64,000 bases of DNA, taken from positions 930,001 through 994,000 of the forward strand of contig JARKIF010000012.1 of NCBI GenBank assembly GCA_029378245.1, written 5' to 3'. The DNA comes from Roridomyces roridus. Its lineage: Eukaryota; Basidiomycota; Agaricomycetes; Agaricales; Mycenaceae. Shown in pieces: positions 1 to 10,148 of this stretch. A program made the translations under genes and the position numbers. The stretch's first letter is position 1; the number at the start of each line of letters is the position of its first letter. Below the pieces are notes generated by a model, which was not told where the DNA came from, made no database searches, and saw only the letters and a program-made list of their open reading frames with translations.

Positions 1-603
1 AGCAAGTGAACACTGAAAAGAGAAAGAGAAAGAGAATATTTGGTTCTGCTGTTGTTCGATCTTAGTCATTGATGCGATCCGGCTTTTCTTCCTCCGTCAT
101 CTCCGAGTCCTCTGCGCTCCTCTGCCCCTTGCACAACCTGAGTTCAGCCCATATTCTTTGCCTTCAACGCATCCTCTCATTTCTCTGGCCACGCCCAGAG
201 GTGTCTTCTGAGCAACTTCCACTGCTGCACCAATGCTAGACTCCCTGCCCGACGGCAGCCCCAGGCCCACGAGCCGGGCCAATCCCAACAGCGGGGTCTC
301 ATTGGTAAACGTTCAACGTTCCATTCCTGTACGGGTCGGGCATTATATAACTCGGGCTATGAGGAGCGCTGGCCGAATCCGCCTCGCCGACGTCCTCCAT
401 AAGTCCTCCGCCCGGCCGAAAGGCCACTTTTGGGATTCTTTTCACACGAAGACGGCGTATGTTTCTGCGGCAGGTCTCTTTTCCCCGCTCGTCACTGCTT
501 TGCAATCGTTCGTCGCTGCTTAATCATTCAAAAGAACGCTGATTCAGCAGGCAGTGGTTCAGTATAAAGTTCCTACGGCTTCTGTTGCAACTTCATTCCA
601 GAA
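1..603. other. Left-edge intergenic / promoter region
   Basis: I recognise no gene here. The short frames on both strands lack family motifs or plausible splice structure. A TATA-like stretch (cagtataaag, about 561-570) lies some 40 nt before the ATG at 604 and is the likely core promoter of the dehydrogenase gene that follows. Confidence 0.4.
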
Positions 604-2106
604 ATGTCTATTCCCACTACCGCCCGCGAGTACGCCTACACCGAGGTATGTGTATCTCCTTGACTGCCCCTCGAACTGTCCTTGATTAAAGACTCTCAGA
701 TCGGTTCTTTCAAGAATCTCACCGTTCGGGAGGTTCCCGTGCCAACTCCGAAGGCTAATGAGGTCCTGGTGAAGACCCGCGCGGTGTCTCTCCAGGTCCG
801 GGGCTCCTTCCTCCCTATGTTTGCACAATCTGACCATCTTACTAGTTCCGCGACCTCTTAGTTTCGAATGGAACCTACCCAGGCCAGTGCGTCGTTCACT
901 ATGTGTTTCTGACAGAGCCCTCAGAGCGCCCCCAGGTTCCCGCCCCATCTCGTCCCCTGCTCTGACATGGCCGGGGACATCGTCGCTGTTGGCGCCGACG
1001 TGCAAGGCTGGAAAGCCGGTGACCGGATCTGTCCCAACTTCATGATAGACAAAATTCACAACGAATTCATGTCCAACGAGGTCGCAAACAGCGCGTTGGG
1101 TGGCGCGATTCACGGCGTGTTGACGGAATACAGGTGCTTCCCCGCGCATGTGAGTCTCTACCTCAGATCAGCATCAACATCGGCTGACCGTTCAAAGTGT
1201 CTTGTTGCCATCCCGAGCCATCTCTCTTACGAGGAGGCGTCTACACTGCCGTATGCATTCAGGCTTATTCTTCTCACGGTTCAATTTTTTTTTGAACATG
1301 ACGTCAGATGTGCGGCCCTCACGGCATACAACGCCCTGTTATCCTCCGGTTCCGAGCCCTTGAAGGCTGGGGACACCGTTCTCATCCAGGGAACGGGTGG
1401 TGTATCCGTGTTCGTATCAATCCCTCACAATCCTCCCTCCTTCCCACTAACACCAATATTAGCTTCGCGCTTCAATTCGCTGTCGCATCCGGCGCAACGG
1501 CCATCGTCCTCTCCTCCTCTGACGAAAAACTCGAAAGCGCTACCCAACTCGGCGCCAAGCATGTCATCAACTACAAGACGACGCCCAACTGGGACCAACA
1601 GGTGCTCAAGCTGACGAACGGGAACGGCGTCGACCGTGTGATTGAGGTCGTAGGTGACGCCACGCTCGAGCGGTCCATGTCGTCTGTCAGGATCGACGGG
1701 TCTATCGTCATTGTCGGGCTTTTGGGTGGAATTGGCGTGCGTATACCATTTGTTCATCCAGGCTATCTTAAGGTCTTCGATTTACATGCTTATTTTCCCG
1801 CAGGCCGACGTTCCAGCTGTCGACATCATCAGACCCAGCATCTTCAAAGGTTTGAAGATCAGTGGCATCTTTGTCGGTTCGGTCCCTCAGTGCGTTTGCG
1901 GTTTTTTTTGTCCTTGTCATCTTGACACTCACTCACCTCCTCCCCCATTACGTAGATTCCGCAACATGAACAAGCTCCTTGCAGCCAACCCCGAGACGAC
2001 GCGTCCTCTCATCGACAAGGTGTTCGAATTCGAGCACGCCAAGGAGGCGTTTGCGCATTTGGAGTCGCAGAAGCATGTTGGGAAGGTTGTTATCAGGGTT
2101 AATTGA
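604..2106 (+). CDS. MDR-family alcohol dehydrogenase / quinone oxidoreductase-like protein, several introns
   Basis: Medium-chain dehydrogenase/reductase, expected to use NAD(P)H to reduce quinones or carbonyls in the cytosol. The start MSIPTTAREYAYTE is followed by a GroES-like domain: VPVPTPKANEVLVKT, then PCSDMAGDIVAVG and GWKAGDRI. The Rossmann part shows AGDTVLIQGTGGVS, then ATAIVLSSSDEKLE, LGAKHVINY and VDRVIEVVGDATLE. The C-terminus has FEFEHAKEAFAHLES and ends GKVVIRVN. These frames are linked by about six introns of 50-70 nt with clear GT...AG borders, for example before SFKNLTV and before ADVPAVDII. The catalytic-zinc Cys/His set of classical ADH is not evident, so I favour the zinc-independent quinone-reductase branch common in fungi. 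The gene looks intact. The next gene is convergent. The exact substrate cannot be read from the sequence. Confidence 0.85.
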
Positions 2107-2269
2107 GGACAGTCGCTTGAAGGATTTCTGTGTTTAGATCTTTTTTTTTGAATCATATTCTTTTCGTAGCATTGAATTATCTTCGGCAGATACTATAAGC
2201 AAACTAACTAATGGGATTTTGTCTGCACGCTACCTCCAACCATAGCAACACCTCCAACTATAGCAACAC

Positions 2270-3952
2270 TCACACCTTCGCAAACAACGTCCGCGACTGC
2301 GTGAGCCGTGCGATGAAGAAGAACGCCGAACCGACGAGGCCCACGATGCCCTTTATACGCAGACACCATTAGCATCGTTAGTTCCTCCGCGTCGTAAGCA
2401 AACTCACCGAAAACAGAATCAGATGCCTGAAATTCGGATGAACACGCCCCCTATTGGCGTCCCCGCAAGCGCACCGGTCGACATGAAGACGAAAGCCATC
2501 CCGATCCGCGCGCCGACTTCGGAGATTGGGGAAATTTGAATTATACAGGGCTGTGGCGAGTAAGTAAGGGGAAGGGAGCAGACGGACAAGGCAAGGGAGG
2601 ACGCACAGATAACAGTGCGAAGAACGGGCCAGATGAGAACCCGTACACGGCGGAGAACGCAATGAGGTTGGCTTGTTTTGTGCTCGTGTACCACATCGAG
2701 AGGATGAAGACCCCAGAGAGGAGGGTTGATATACACATGACGTTCATTCTGAGAATCAATGAGAAAGGATCTGCCAAAACTGGGACATACTCACCGCCCA
2801 ACACGATCGGCAACAAACGCAGGCCCGATACGCCCAACGATGGCCGTTGCACAGATGATGGGTAGGTAATACGGGGTGAGCGCGCTAGGCTGACCGCCGT
2901 CCGCTACGGTGCCGTACAGCCCGACGTAGAAGAACGGGTTGAAGGTGGAGAACACGGAGAACCAGCCGGCTATGCAGAGGAGCTCGTATGTTGGGTCGCG
3001 GAAGGCGTGGAATGCGAGGATTTGGGAGAGCGGTGGGAGGGGTTTGCGTAGGCGGGGAGTGGTGATTGTGAAGGAGGCTATGATGAAGCAGCCGAGGACA
3101 ATGAAAGCGATGGCGCGGACGGTCCATCCTTGGAGATGAAGATGTCAGGTTGGGATATGAGGAGGAGGAAGTAAGTATTGGTACGAACCGAAGCCGATTC
3201 GCGGGATGAGTTTGATGAGCATGGAGGGGAAGATGATACCGCCCAGACTCGCGAACCCGACGGGGAAGCTGATAGCAAAGGCTAGTCGACGTCTGAACCA
3301 GTGAGCACACACCGCGAGAGCGGGGAAGAATCTGCCAAAGTTTCAGCCAAAGTGTACATTCCGAGCAATCCCCCCAAAAAAAAACTGACCCGAGGCTAGC
3401 TCCTAGGCTGAAGAGAACGGCGCGTGTGAGATATTGCTGATAGATATGCTGGGGTCTCGTGATAGAGAGCATGAAAAATGCAAAGGTGGTAATGAAGCCG
3501 CTGATTGGAATAAGATACCGTGGCCCGTACGCGTCGAACAGGGCACCGGAAAATCCACCGACTAGAAAGATATGAAAACCCGGACTTGGATGTAGAGGCA
3601 GGAGACGCACAAACGTATAATATGAACACTTGGATTGCTCCGATCATACTGATGAGCATTGCAGAATAATTCGTGAGGTAGGTGTCTGAGCAGTAGTCGC
3701 TGAATGCGCCATAGCCATTGACAGATCTAGCAGAGTCGTGAGGAGGATTCAAGTGAAATCGGCGCGTGAAGACGCATCCAAAGGTGCGAAACGCGACCAA
3801 AGACACTCCGAGTCTCGGAGTATGGACAACCATGCTGCGAGACCGCCGTCAGGTGGTGGTGGTGGTGCGGCGGGCTGTGCGTCTTGTTTTTCGACGTCAT
3901 GGATGGCCTCGAGGGTGGGGGTGGGAGACGGAAGATTAGTATGGGAGGCCAT
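2270..3952 (-). CDS. MFS transporter, monocarboxylate-porter (MCT) type, possible frame lesion in exon 1
   Basis: Plasma-membrane permease of the major facilitator superfamily. The N-terminus runs MASHTNLPSP... and carries the proline run plus DGGLAAWL typical of fungal MCT-like carriers. Exons then give VNGYGAFSDY, LISMIGAIQVF, VGGFSGALFDAYGPRYLIP, FFPALAVCAHWFRRRLAFA, FASLGGIIFP, IVGRIGPAFVADR, SEVGARIGMAFVFMS and a last membrane span ending LTQSRTLFAKV. About 12 hydrophobic segments are spread over roughly eight exons. Within exon 1, AAWLSIL and GVSLVAFRTFGCVF are in different frames, separated by an extra 8 nt that nearly duplicates the adjacent bases (about 3812-3830), so this allele may be disrupted unless splicing bypasses it. 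The substrate cannot be called. It is convergent with the dehydrogenase and divergent from the membrane protein at 4.5 kb. Confidence 0.8.
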
Positions 3953-4084
3953 ATCCGAGTCGCGTCCACATATCCGAAGCTGAGCGCTGGTCGCTTATGA
4001 GTGGCGGTCGGAAACCAAACGGAATGCGGTTTGTAAGTGTCACAAGGTGTCACATTTGAACGATTTGTTTGTTCCCGTCACGGA

Positions 4085-4262
4085 GATCAGTGATCCGCGA
4101 CGTCCTTCTTTGGCACCACGATGTCCGCACGAAGACCTTACACTCTTACCGCAACTGTCGGCGAAATCTCCGCCGACGGGAGGGCTAAGTATACACGGGC
4201 ATGGAGCAGCTGAAGCACAAGTCTCTGGACCTCCTCCGAGGATCGACATCCACAACCTAAGT
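4085..4262 (+). pseudogene. Relic of the 5' end of F-box family F1
   Basis: This short stretch matches the start of the F1 genes at 6328, 36486 and 60703 in order. It has gtgatccgcgac, then an ATGTCC start, then sequence corresponding to VGE(I/V)SADV, then catggagcagctgaagca, which encodes MEQLK in the intact genes. The frame is broken and the rest of the gene is absent. It is a fifth, heavily decayed F1 copy lying 2.2 kb upstream of F1 copy 1. Confidence 0.6.
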
Positions 4263-4498
4263 ATACTAAGTCCTACTTCAAGGCTCCTGGAATCTCGATT
4301 CGCACTGGTACCGTCACATTCATTCCTCGCCTCCCTCCGAACTCCTGGCTTCGATATTCCAGCCAGCACATCTCGGGTACACCATCTGTTTGAGTGTTCA
4401 AGTATAGTGGCTACGTGGAGCAATTGGCGCTGTTGAGAGCCCGTTAGGCGCCGACTGGGCTTATTTTGCACTGTTCCTTCCCACCACGACTACGCACA

Positions 4499-6122
4499 AT
4501 GTCGAATTCCAGTGACTGCCCGCCGTTGCCAGACTCTGGGCATCTTGTCTGGGCGGCCCTGACAGACCCAGCCCTTAGCGGCGCATCCAATCCAGATATC
4601 ATGGGCTTCGCGGTCAGGCTGTCGAGTGAGTAACAGGAATCGGACATCCTCGTGTGTTTCTCATGCGACATAGGTTTTTTGGCTAACATATGCGCCGGCA
4701 AGTTCACCTATGGCCGCATTCTTGCAGACGCTAACGGCTTCCAGTCATCCTTATCAGGTGTGGGACCGAGGCAGAAGCCAGCGACGCTCTGCGCGGGATG
4801 CTCGTGCTCAGTAGCGCCGAAATGCTATGCACCTACATCGCTATCGCACAACACAAACTCACCAGGATCGATGGTGCATTTACGGTACTCATCATTCACT
4901 CGCCAGTATTTTGGTACTATCTGCTATGGAAGAACATCCCCAAGGTCTTGACGATTTGGCGCGCGTGGGCGACTCGCGAATATCACCTCATGGTGGATCT
5001 CGACCTGTTCTTGTCCGTGCTTATTCTGGCGAGCTGGATGAGCCTCAATGTGGTCGTCTGGGTCGGCGGGCGGGCAATGTACCCTGACGGTGTGACGGAT
5101 TGTCCAAATCCCTCCATCGGCTTAGGTGCTTCTTTAGTCTTCCTACTGAAGATGGTCGAGGACAGCATCGCCGGATCACTCATACCCAGCTCAATTGGGC
5201 TGATGCCTTTTTCTTGCTTTGTGATGACGGCTTCCGTCGCGGTATACTATGCGCGATTCTTCGCTTCTTGGAAAAGGAAGCCTGCAAAGGCCAAGACTCT
5301 TGGGCACAAGTTGCGTCTCCAATTTACCGTTTTCAAAGGGTTTGCATACATCCACCGATTCTCAAAGATGTGTATCTGATCAGGAGAATTTAGGATTTCC
5401 AGAACCCACCGATGGTTGGTGTGGGGCGTAACATCTTCCAGCTACTGGAACTGGTTCAATATTCTTGGTGTGGGTGTAATCGAACCAAATTTTCAGTGGA
5501 CCTACGGACAGGTCCGTCGAGTCTCCAGTCTCGCTGCACAGATTCCAAGTAACTTATCTTGTAGGCTCTCGCGCTGGCAACGACCACCCCAATCATCTTC
5601 CCCGTCATTCGACTCATGTTCATCGCCATCCGTTATATTGTTCGTGACCCGGAGAGGTTTGCCAAGACTCAGTGGTTCACATTTTGGGAAGATGTGATCC
5701 TGCTGTTCCTTGGTACTGGCAAGCTCGCACAACGGATAAACAACTCATGCTTTCACGGCCTGTTGGATACCTCCCAACCGAATTATTTACTGGATCCAGA
5801 TGCGGCTCTCCCGACCACGACGCCAGCAACGCCGTCAACCACGAATGATGCTGCATCCGACATCCTCCTTGTTCGGCGAGCGTCAAGCCGACGCTCGCTA
5901 AGGTCTAGTCCCCCCGCCACTCCCGCCGCCTCTGACGCATCTTCGCCTGGATTCGGGCCATCGGACGTAGACGACCCACCTCAGGCTGGAGCCACTACGA
6001 TAACAGGTGGACTGGAGGGGACTACGAGTCCAGCGGTATCTGCGAGGACTCGCAGCTCGCAGCAGGGTCGTAGTGGGACTTGGCCTAGTTCTAGGGCAAG
6101 GGACATGCTTGACTGGCAGTGA
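4499..6122 (+). CDS. Multi-pass membrane protein, unrecognised agaricomycete-type family
   Basis: The start MSNSSDCPPLPDSGH is followed by about five exons. Membrane segments include SAEMLCTYIAIAQ, GAFTVLIIHSPVFWYYLLW, LDLFLSVLILASWMSLNVVV, LGASLVFLLKMVEDS, LMPFSCFVMTASVAVYYA and TTTPIIFPVIRLMFIAIRYI, so six or seven spans are likely. The motif WTYGQ is spliced to ALALATTTP across a roughly 55-nt intron (about 5517-5564). The C-terminal 110 residues are a polar Ser/Pro/Thr/Ala-rich tail ending RDMLDWQ, probably cytosolic. I do not recognise a transporter or receptor signature, and the function is unknown. No lesion was seen, although the splice near 5370-5440 is uncertain. Confidence 0.6.
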
Positions 6123-6327
6123 TGCGCCGGTCGGGCTTGACGTTTACTTATTTAGGCGCATGTTTAACGTTCAGTGCTCATTGCCGCTAGAACTTCCTAA
6201 GTACTTTGATTTGAGATTTTTGTAGGCTTAGAATCCGATTGGAATCCGATGTTTTTACCAAGTTTTACCAAACGGAGCAAGCCCAACTTGTACGTGATGT
6301 GATCCGCGACCTTGCTTCTTGACCACA

Positions 6328-7814
6328 ATGTCCACCTACGAACACCCTCCCTTCGCGCACTCCTCCTTCATCGGCAACTCATTATTTTCTGCGGAAATTC
6401 AGCGTCTTTCCCGTGAAAACTCGGCTCTGCCGGCTCACCTCGCCGCATCGGTCGGCGAAGTCTCAGCCGACGTGTCACGCTATGGGGAGGAAATTGCTAG
6501 GCTACGCGCGCGCATGGAGCAGCTGAAGCAAAACAAGGCATCACTTGAGGCCCTCCAAGCCTCTATGCGAAGCCTTATTCCCTCCGTCGCACCAATTCGG
6601 CGCCTCCCCGCTGAGCTCCTGGTGTCGATCTTCCAGCACTACACCACGGGCCGAAGCTGGAGTTCCCCGTTTGACGATCTGTCGTTCTTGGAACTACAAA
6701 CCCTCGCGGGCGTCTGCTTCCGCTGGTACCGCCTCGTCCTAGACACCCCCACTCTGTGGACGCGAATCTACCTCGAAGCGTCGTTTTCGAAACCACCCGA
6801 CGTGGTTGCGAAGGCGCTGGCCGCGGCGCTGAAGCGCTCGATGGAGGCTTTGCTTGAGGGGGAGGTCCGCGACGATCGCAGCGTACACGAACGGGAGGTC
6901 CTGGAGGAGCCTCTCCAGGTTCTCGCCGAATCCTCGTATCGCTGGCGGACGGCAACATTCCGTGGCTCCGAGATGCCGGATGATATTCTACAACGGGTTC
7001 CTCGGCTGGAGCGGTTGTCCATTCGGGCGTCCAAACGCTCGTTGCGTTCCCGCTGGATCAACGCCGTGAAAGTTGCTGACATGCCTCGACTGCAGTATCT
7101 GGTTTTAGCGGGGTCGTTCGACATTTCGGGGCTTCGACTCGAGAACCTTCGGGAAACCACATTGGAGCCTGTCCATTCATCATTTTTGAACACACTCCTC
7201 CCATCCGTTGCGCGTATCACCGGGCAATTATCGCTCACAGTGGCTCCCGATAGCTTCCCGGACTTGCCATCGATCATATCCAATATTGATCGTCTGTCGC
7301 TGGGATTCGACACCGATTCTACGGCCCTCGCAATGCTAGGTTCGCAGAGAACCTCCGAGCTCTGGACGTTCGTCAAGTAGGACTGGCAGCAGGGCAGCTT
7401 CCAGCATTGCTGACGGCCCTGCCAGCCCTCACGGACCTCGGCGTCGCGGATCCGGGCGTTGACGAATCGGAAACGACCATTTTTGGGGATGAGCTCCTTG
7501 GACGTCTCGGCGCCCAGGGGAGCTCACTGGTTCTGCATCTGCGCAAACTCACATACGTCTCCAACCTCTCCTTCGACAAACCCCTCTTCCTCGACCTTAT
7601 CCGCTCGCGCGCCCGTTTGCAATCAAGCGGAGTCCAGTTCCAACTCCGCCTGGAATGGTTTAAGAAGAGACTGTCCGCGCGGAATTCCATACTGTTCTCC
7701 ATGACTCGGCCGTGGCAGCTAGCCCGCGAGCTGAAGAACCTGGAGGGGGATTGCGGGGGTAAACTTGAGGTGGAATGTGTCGAGTTCCGTCATCCGAACC
7801 AGGGTAGTCCTTAG
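6328..7814 (+). pseudogene. F-box-like protein, family F1 copy 1, disrupted by a ~145-nt deletion
   Basis: F1 proteins have an N-terminal coiled coil (VSRYGEEIARLRARMEQLK, about residues 48-70), an F-box-like segment (PIRRLPAELLVSIFQHY to DTPTLWTRIYLEA, about residues 92-155) and a long leucine-rich C-terminal part. F-box proteins bind SKP1 and present targets to SCF ubiquitin ligases. This copy begins STYEHPPFAHSSF and stays open to 7380. Compared with the intact copy at 60703 it lacks about 145 nt around 7338 (the segment from GSLMRPIFNN to CAARSG), which shifts the frame and gives an early stop. The lost frame resumes (LPALLTALPALTDLGVADPG) and runs to 7814. It is convergent with crotonase copy A. 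Confidence 0.8.
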
Positions 7815-8064
7815 TTTCGTTAACTGAACTTGACCCTTCCGCTTTCCTTCTCATACTATAAAGGAGTCTACAACATACGAAAATTTACACGTACGAACAA
7901 AAACGAGATTACACATAAACCTTCCGTTCCGAGCCGGTGAGGCTTCGAAGCCCCAGATGCCTTGGCGCAAGAAATATTTTCACCCACTCTCGCTCGAGGG
8001 TTCAAGGTTCTTCAACTTTACAAGTATCGCAGTCGAATCAAGCTCCTTCGAATGAACTGGTGGT
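7815..8064. other. Intergenic tail between F1 copy 1 and crotonase A, with repeat fragment
   Basis: No gene is seen. The stretch around 8010-8085 (acaagtatcgcagtcgaatc ... gaactggtggtctacaac) is the shared 3' flank of crotonase copies. It recurs near 55460-55540 and 57000-57085. Confidence 0.5.
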
Positions 8065-9065
8065 CTACAACGTCAACAAGCTTCTACCGTAGTTGTTGAG
8101 CTCCTCTTCCGTCATATTATACAACCCAAGTAACGCCTGCCCGTAATTCAACTCCAACTCCCCAATGCTCTGATTTTCGTGGCTTCGAAGAACCTGGCAA
8201 CATACGCCTGCGTCGCAGGCAAGGCCAACACAGAGATAACGTTCTGCGCCTTTTGCACAATGTCCTCCTTCGACGGCCGGCTCACCGCATTCACCCCAAA
8301 CTTCGTCCCGTTGATACCCGCGAGAGGGAACAAGGCGATGCGTCTCGCGAGTATGTGGACGTATTCCTTCATCGCAGCAGAGGTATCGAAAGCCCTGTTG
8401 ATCCACCCATACTTCTCTGCCGTCACGGCGTCAATGTCCGTCGAGGAGAGCACGTACTCGAGCGTGCAACCACGGCCAATGAGGTTGGAAAGGTACATTG
8501 CGCCGCCGCAGCCGGGGATGGCTCCGAAGGAGTTTTCGAGTTGAGAGAAGAGGACGGAGGGCGAGGTAGTTAAGAAGCGCATATCGCAGGACATGAGGAA
8601 TTCGTTGCCGATGCCGCGGGCGCGCTGAAACTCTTTCACTGGTGTGAGGAGAAAGGGAGGGGTATACTCACGCCTTCGACCGTGGCGATCGTTGCCTGGG
8701 GAATCTGTGAAATGTTCCACAACAGGGCGGGCGGGAAGCTCATGTCGGGGAACCCTGGGTCAAAGAAGGGTAGAGGCGACTCTGTTCTGAGGCATGAAAA
8801 ACTCTTTGTTGCCACTCGAGAACACCACGACGCGTATATCCGTGTCATTTGCTTGCAGCGTCTCGACGAGGTTGGCGAGATCGGCTTGGACGCGGTAGTC
8901 GAGGAGGTTGGTGCTCGAGGCGGTATTGTTGATCACTGCGTTCAACACACCGGAGGAATTGGTGGTCTGGATGGTTCCGAAGGATGGGTAGCGTGCTGCG
9001 AGTGTGGGTTGGAAGGCTAAGAGCAATGCGAAGCCTAGACGGCCAAGGAACTTTGGAGAGATCAT
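8065..9065 (-). pseudogene. Secreted crotonase-fold protein, copy A, disrupted
   Basis: This is the same family as copies B, C and D. The start MISPKFLGRLGFALLLAFQ is a hydrophobic signal peptide ending near TLAAR, followed by the conserved PYPSFGT/QTTNSSGVLNA region and IRVVVFSSGNKEFF. After EFFMPQ this copy lacks the codons for the (L/I)DVDYFLPGYG end of exon 1 and most of intron 1 present in the other copies. It reads into a stop (RVASTLL) and exon 2 lies in another frame. The remainder, RARGIGNEFLMSCDMRF to GELELNYGQALLGLYN, is preserved. The normal stop codon has become TAC, extending the C-terminus by YGRSLLTL. A TATAAAA box lies about 40 nt upstream (9106-9112). It is probably a recent pseudogene. 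Confidence 0.75.
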
Positions 9066-9105
9066 CTTCCGTTCTGTTCTGGAAGAACGAGTCTTTCATC
9101 GAGTC

Positions 9106-9112
9106 TTTTATA
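9106..9112 (-). promoter_or_regulatory. TATA box of crotonase copy A
   Basis: TATAAAA on the minus strand, 41 nt before the start codon. The same spacing is seen at copies B (36932-36938), C (41324-41330) and D (58188-58194), which supports it as the real core promoter. Confidence 0.6.
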
Positions 9113-9292
9113 CGCGCGTTGTTCTGCACGGCGAGGGCCGGAGGTCAGTATGACCAACCTCAGGAAATCTTAGTTGTCACCGTATGACCAACTCGAGCCA
9201 CTCTGTCACTCGCGAAGGTTGTTGATCACCATTTAATCCATCGGTGTAGGGCGCTGTTTTTAATTGCCAGACGCTTAAAAACCGATTTGCAA

Positions 9293-9345
9293 AGTTTACA
9301 AACCTGGTTTGTAAACCTGAGGGCGTTTATAAACCGGTTTACAAA
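9293..9345. repeat. Two adjacent palindromes built on GTTTAYAAAC
   Basis: Near-perfect inverted repeats at 9293-9315 and 9324-9345, each with arms of the type GTTTACAAAC/GTTTGTAAAC. They are AT-rich and lie in a gene-free stretch. They could be the end of a small foldback element or binding sites for a dimeric protein; no second copy was found in the window. Confidence 0.45.
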
Positions 9346-9539
9346 CACATCAACTAATACAGCTAGAATTTGAGCTGCCCTGCGCGTGAAACGCGATACT
9401 GTGCGCTCCTCGGCCATGGAATTTGGGAGAATTCCTTGAATTTTGACAGCCACAAACTGCGAACAGATTAATGCAAAACTGGCGCATGAAGGTGAAACGC
9501 ACCGCGAGAACACCGGCACCGGGAAGATCCAACATCATC

Positions 9540-9990
9540 CGTCAGTAATCATACGCTTTGGAGGACGACACAGGTCGAGCGCTGAACGGCGGGCACTGGC
9601 GGGTATAACCCTCCAGGTCCGTTTCGTATTGATGAACTGCGGCCCTTTGGCTCCGGAGCCTGGAGCTCGTGGGTGGACCTTGAGGAGGAAGCCCCCGACC
9701 CGTGTGTACGCCGGCATTGAATCGCGCAGATATTGGTCAGGGACTGCAGTCGCGGGTGTAGTCTTTGCCTGCACGTCGACTGGCCCGATGCGATTATCCT
9801 TGAACAGCTCATGGATGACGGCGGTGGGGGCGACGTAGAATTTCCAGATAAGTATCGCCGACGGTTACTTGAGATCCCTCGAGACATTTGATAGCACGCG
9901 CGATCGGCTCCAAAAGTCCAATGAGTCCAAGACGGACTCAAATTGCTCGAGCTTTCCTTTGAAGTGCTTGAACTTCACACAAGTAGTTCG
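9540..9990 (-). pseudogene. Possible hAT-type transposase / RNase H-like relic
   Basis: Short minus-strand frames give PIARAIKCLEGSQVTVGDTYL followed in another frame by VAPTAVIHELFKDN. They resemble the '(P)xxAIKCLE(S/G)SxxTxxDVY' segment seen in basidiomycete hAT-derived proteins. Stops and frame breaks surround it, so it is a fragment at best. The assignment rests on one motif recalled from family knowledge. Confidence 0.25.
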
Positions 9991-10034
9991 GGCGGGAGTT
10001 TTCGGGGGACATCTGAGACGGTAACCCACACAGC

Positions 10035-10148
10035 TCGGGTTGGGGGCGTATGAAACCGTCGAACCGCAGAACAAGAGAGCCGTGTGTTTGTAAGCACCAC
10101 GTGCCATCACCAAGTGCATCACGGCACGACGGGGATCAGCGGAGATTA
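10035..10148 (+). promoter_or_regulatory. Upstream region of MGGTL copy 1, cut off by a transposon
   Basis: The sequence around agctcgggttgggggcgta ... tgtttgtaagcaccacgtgc ... atcagcggagatt aligns with the reverse complement of the region directly upstream of MGGTL copy 2 (about 32615-32760). There it lies between divergent MGGTL and F2 genes. In copy 1 it is separated from its ATG by the 1,287-bp element at 10149-11435. Confidence 0.65.

Noticed and set aside
559..1149. 196-codon minus-strand frame
   Set aside because: Antisense to the exons of the dehydrogenase gene and without any motif.
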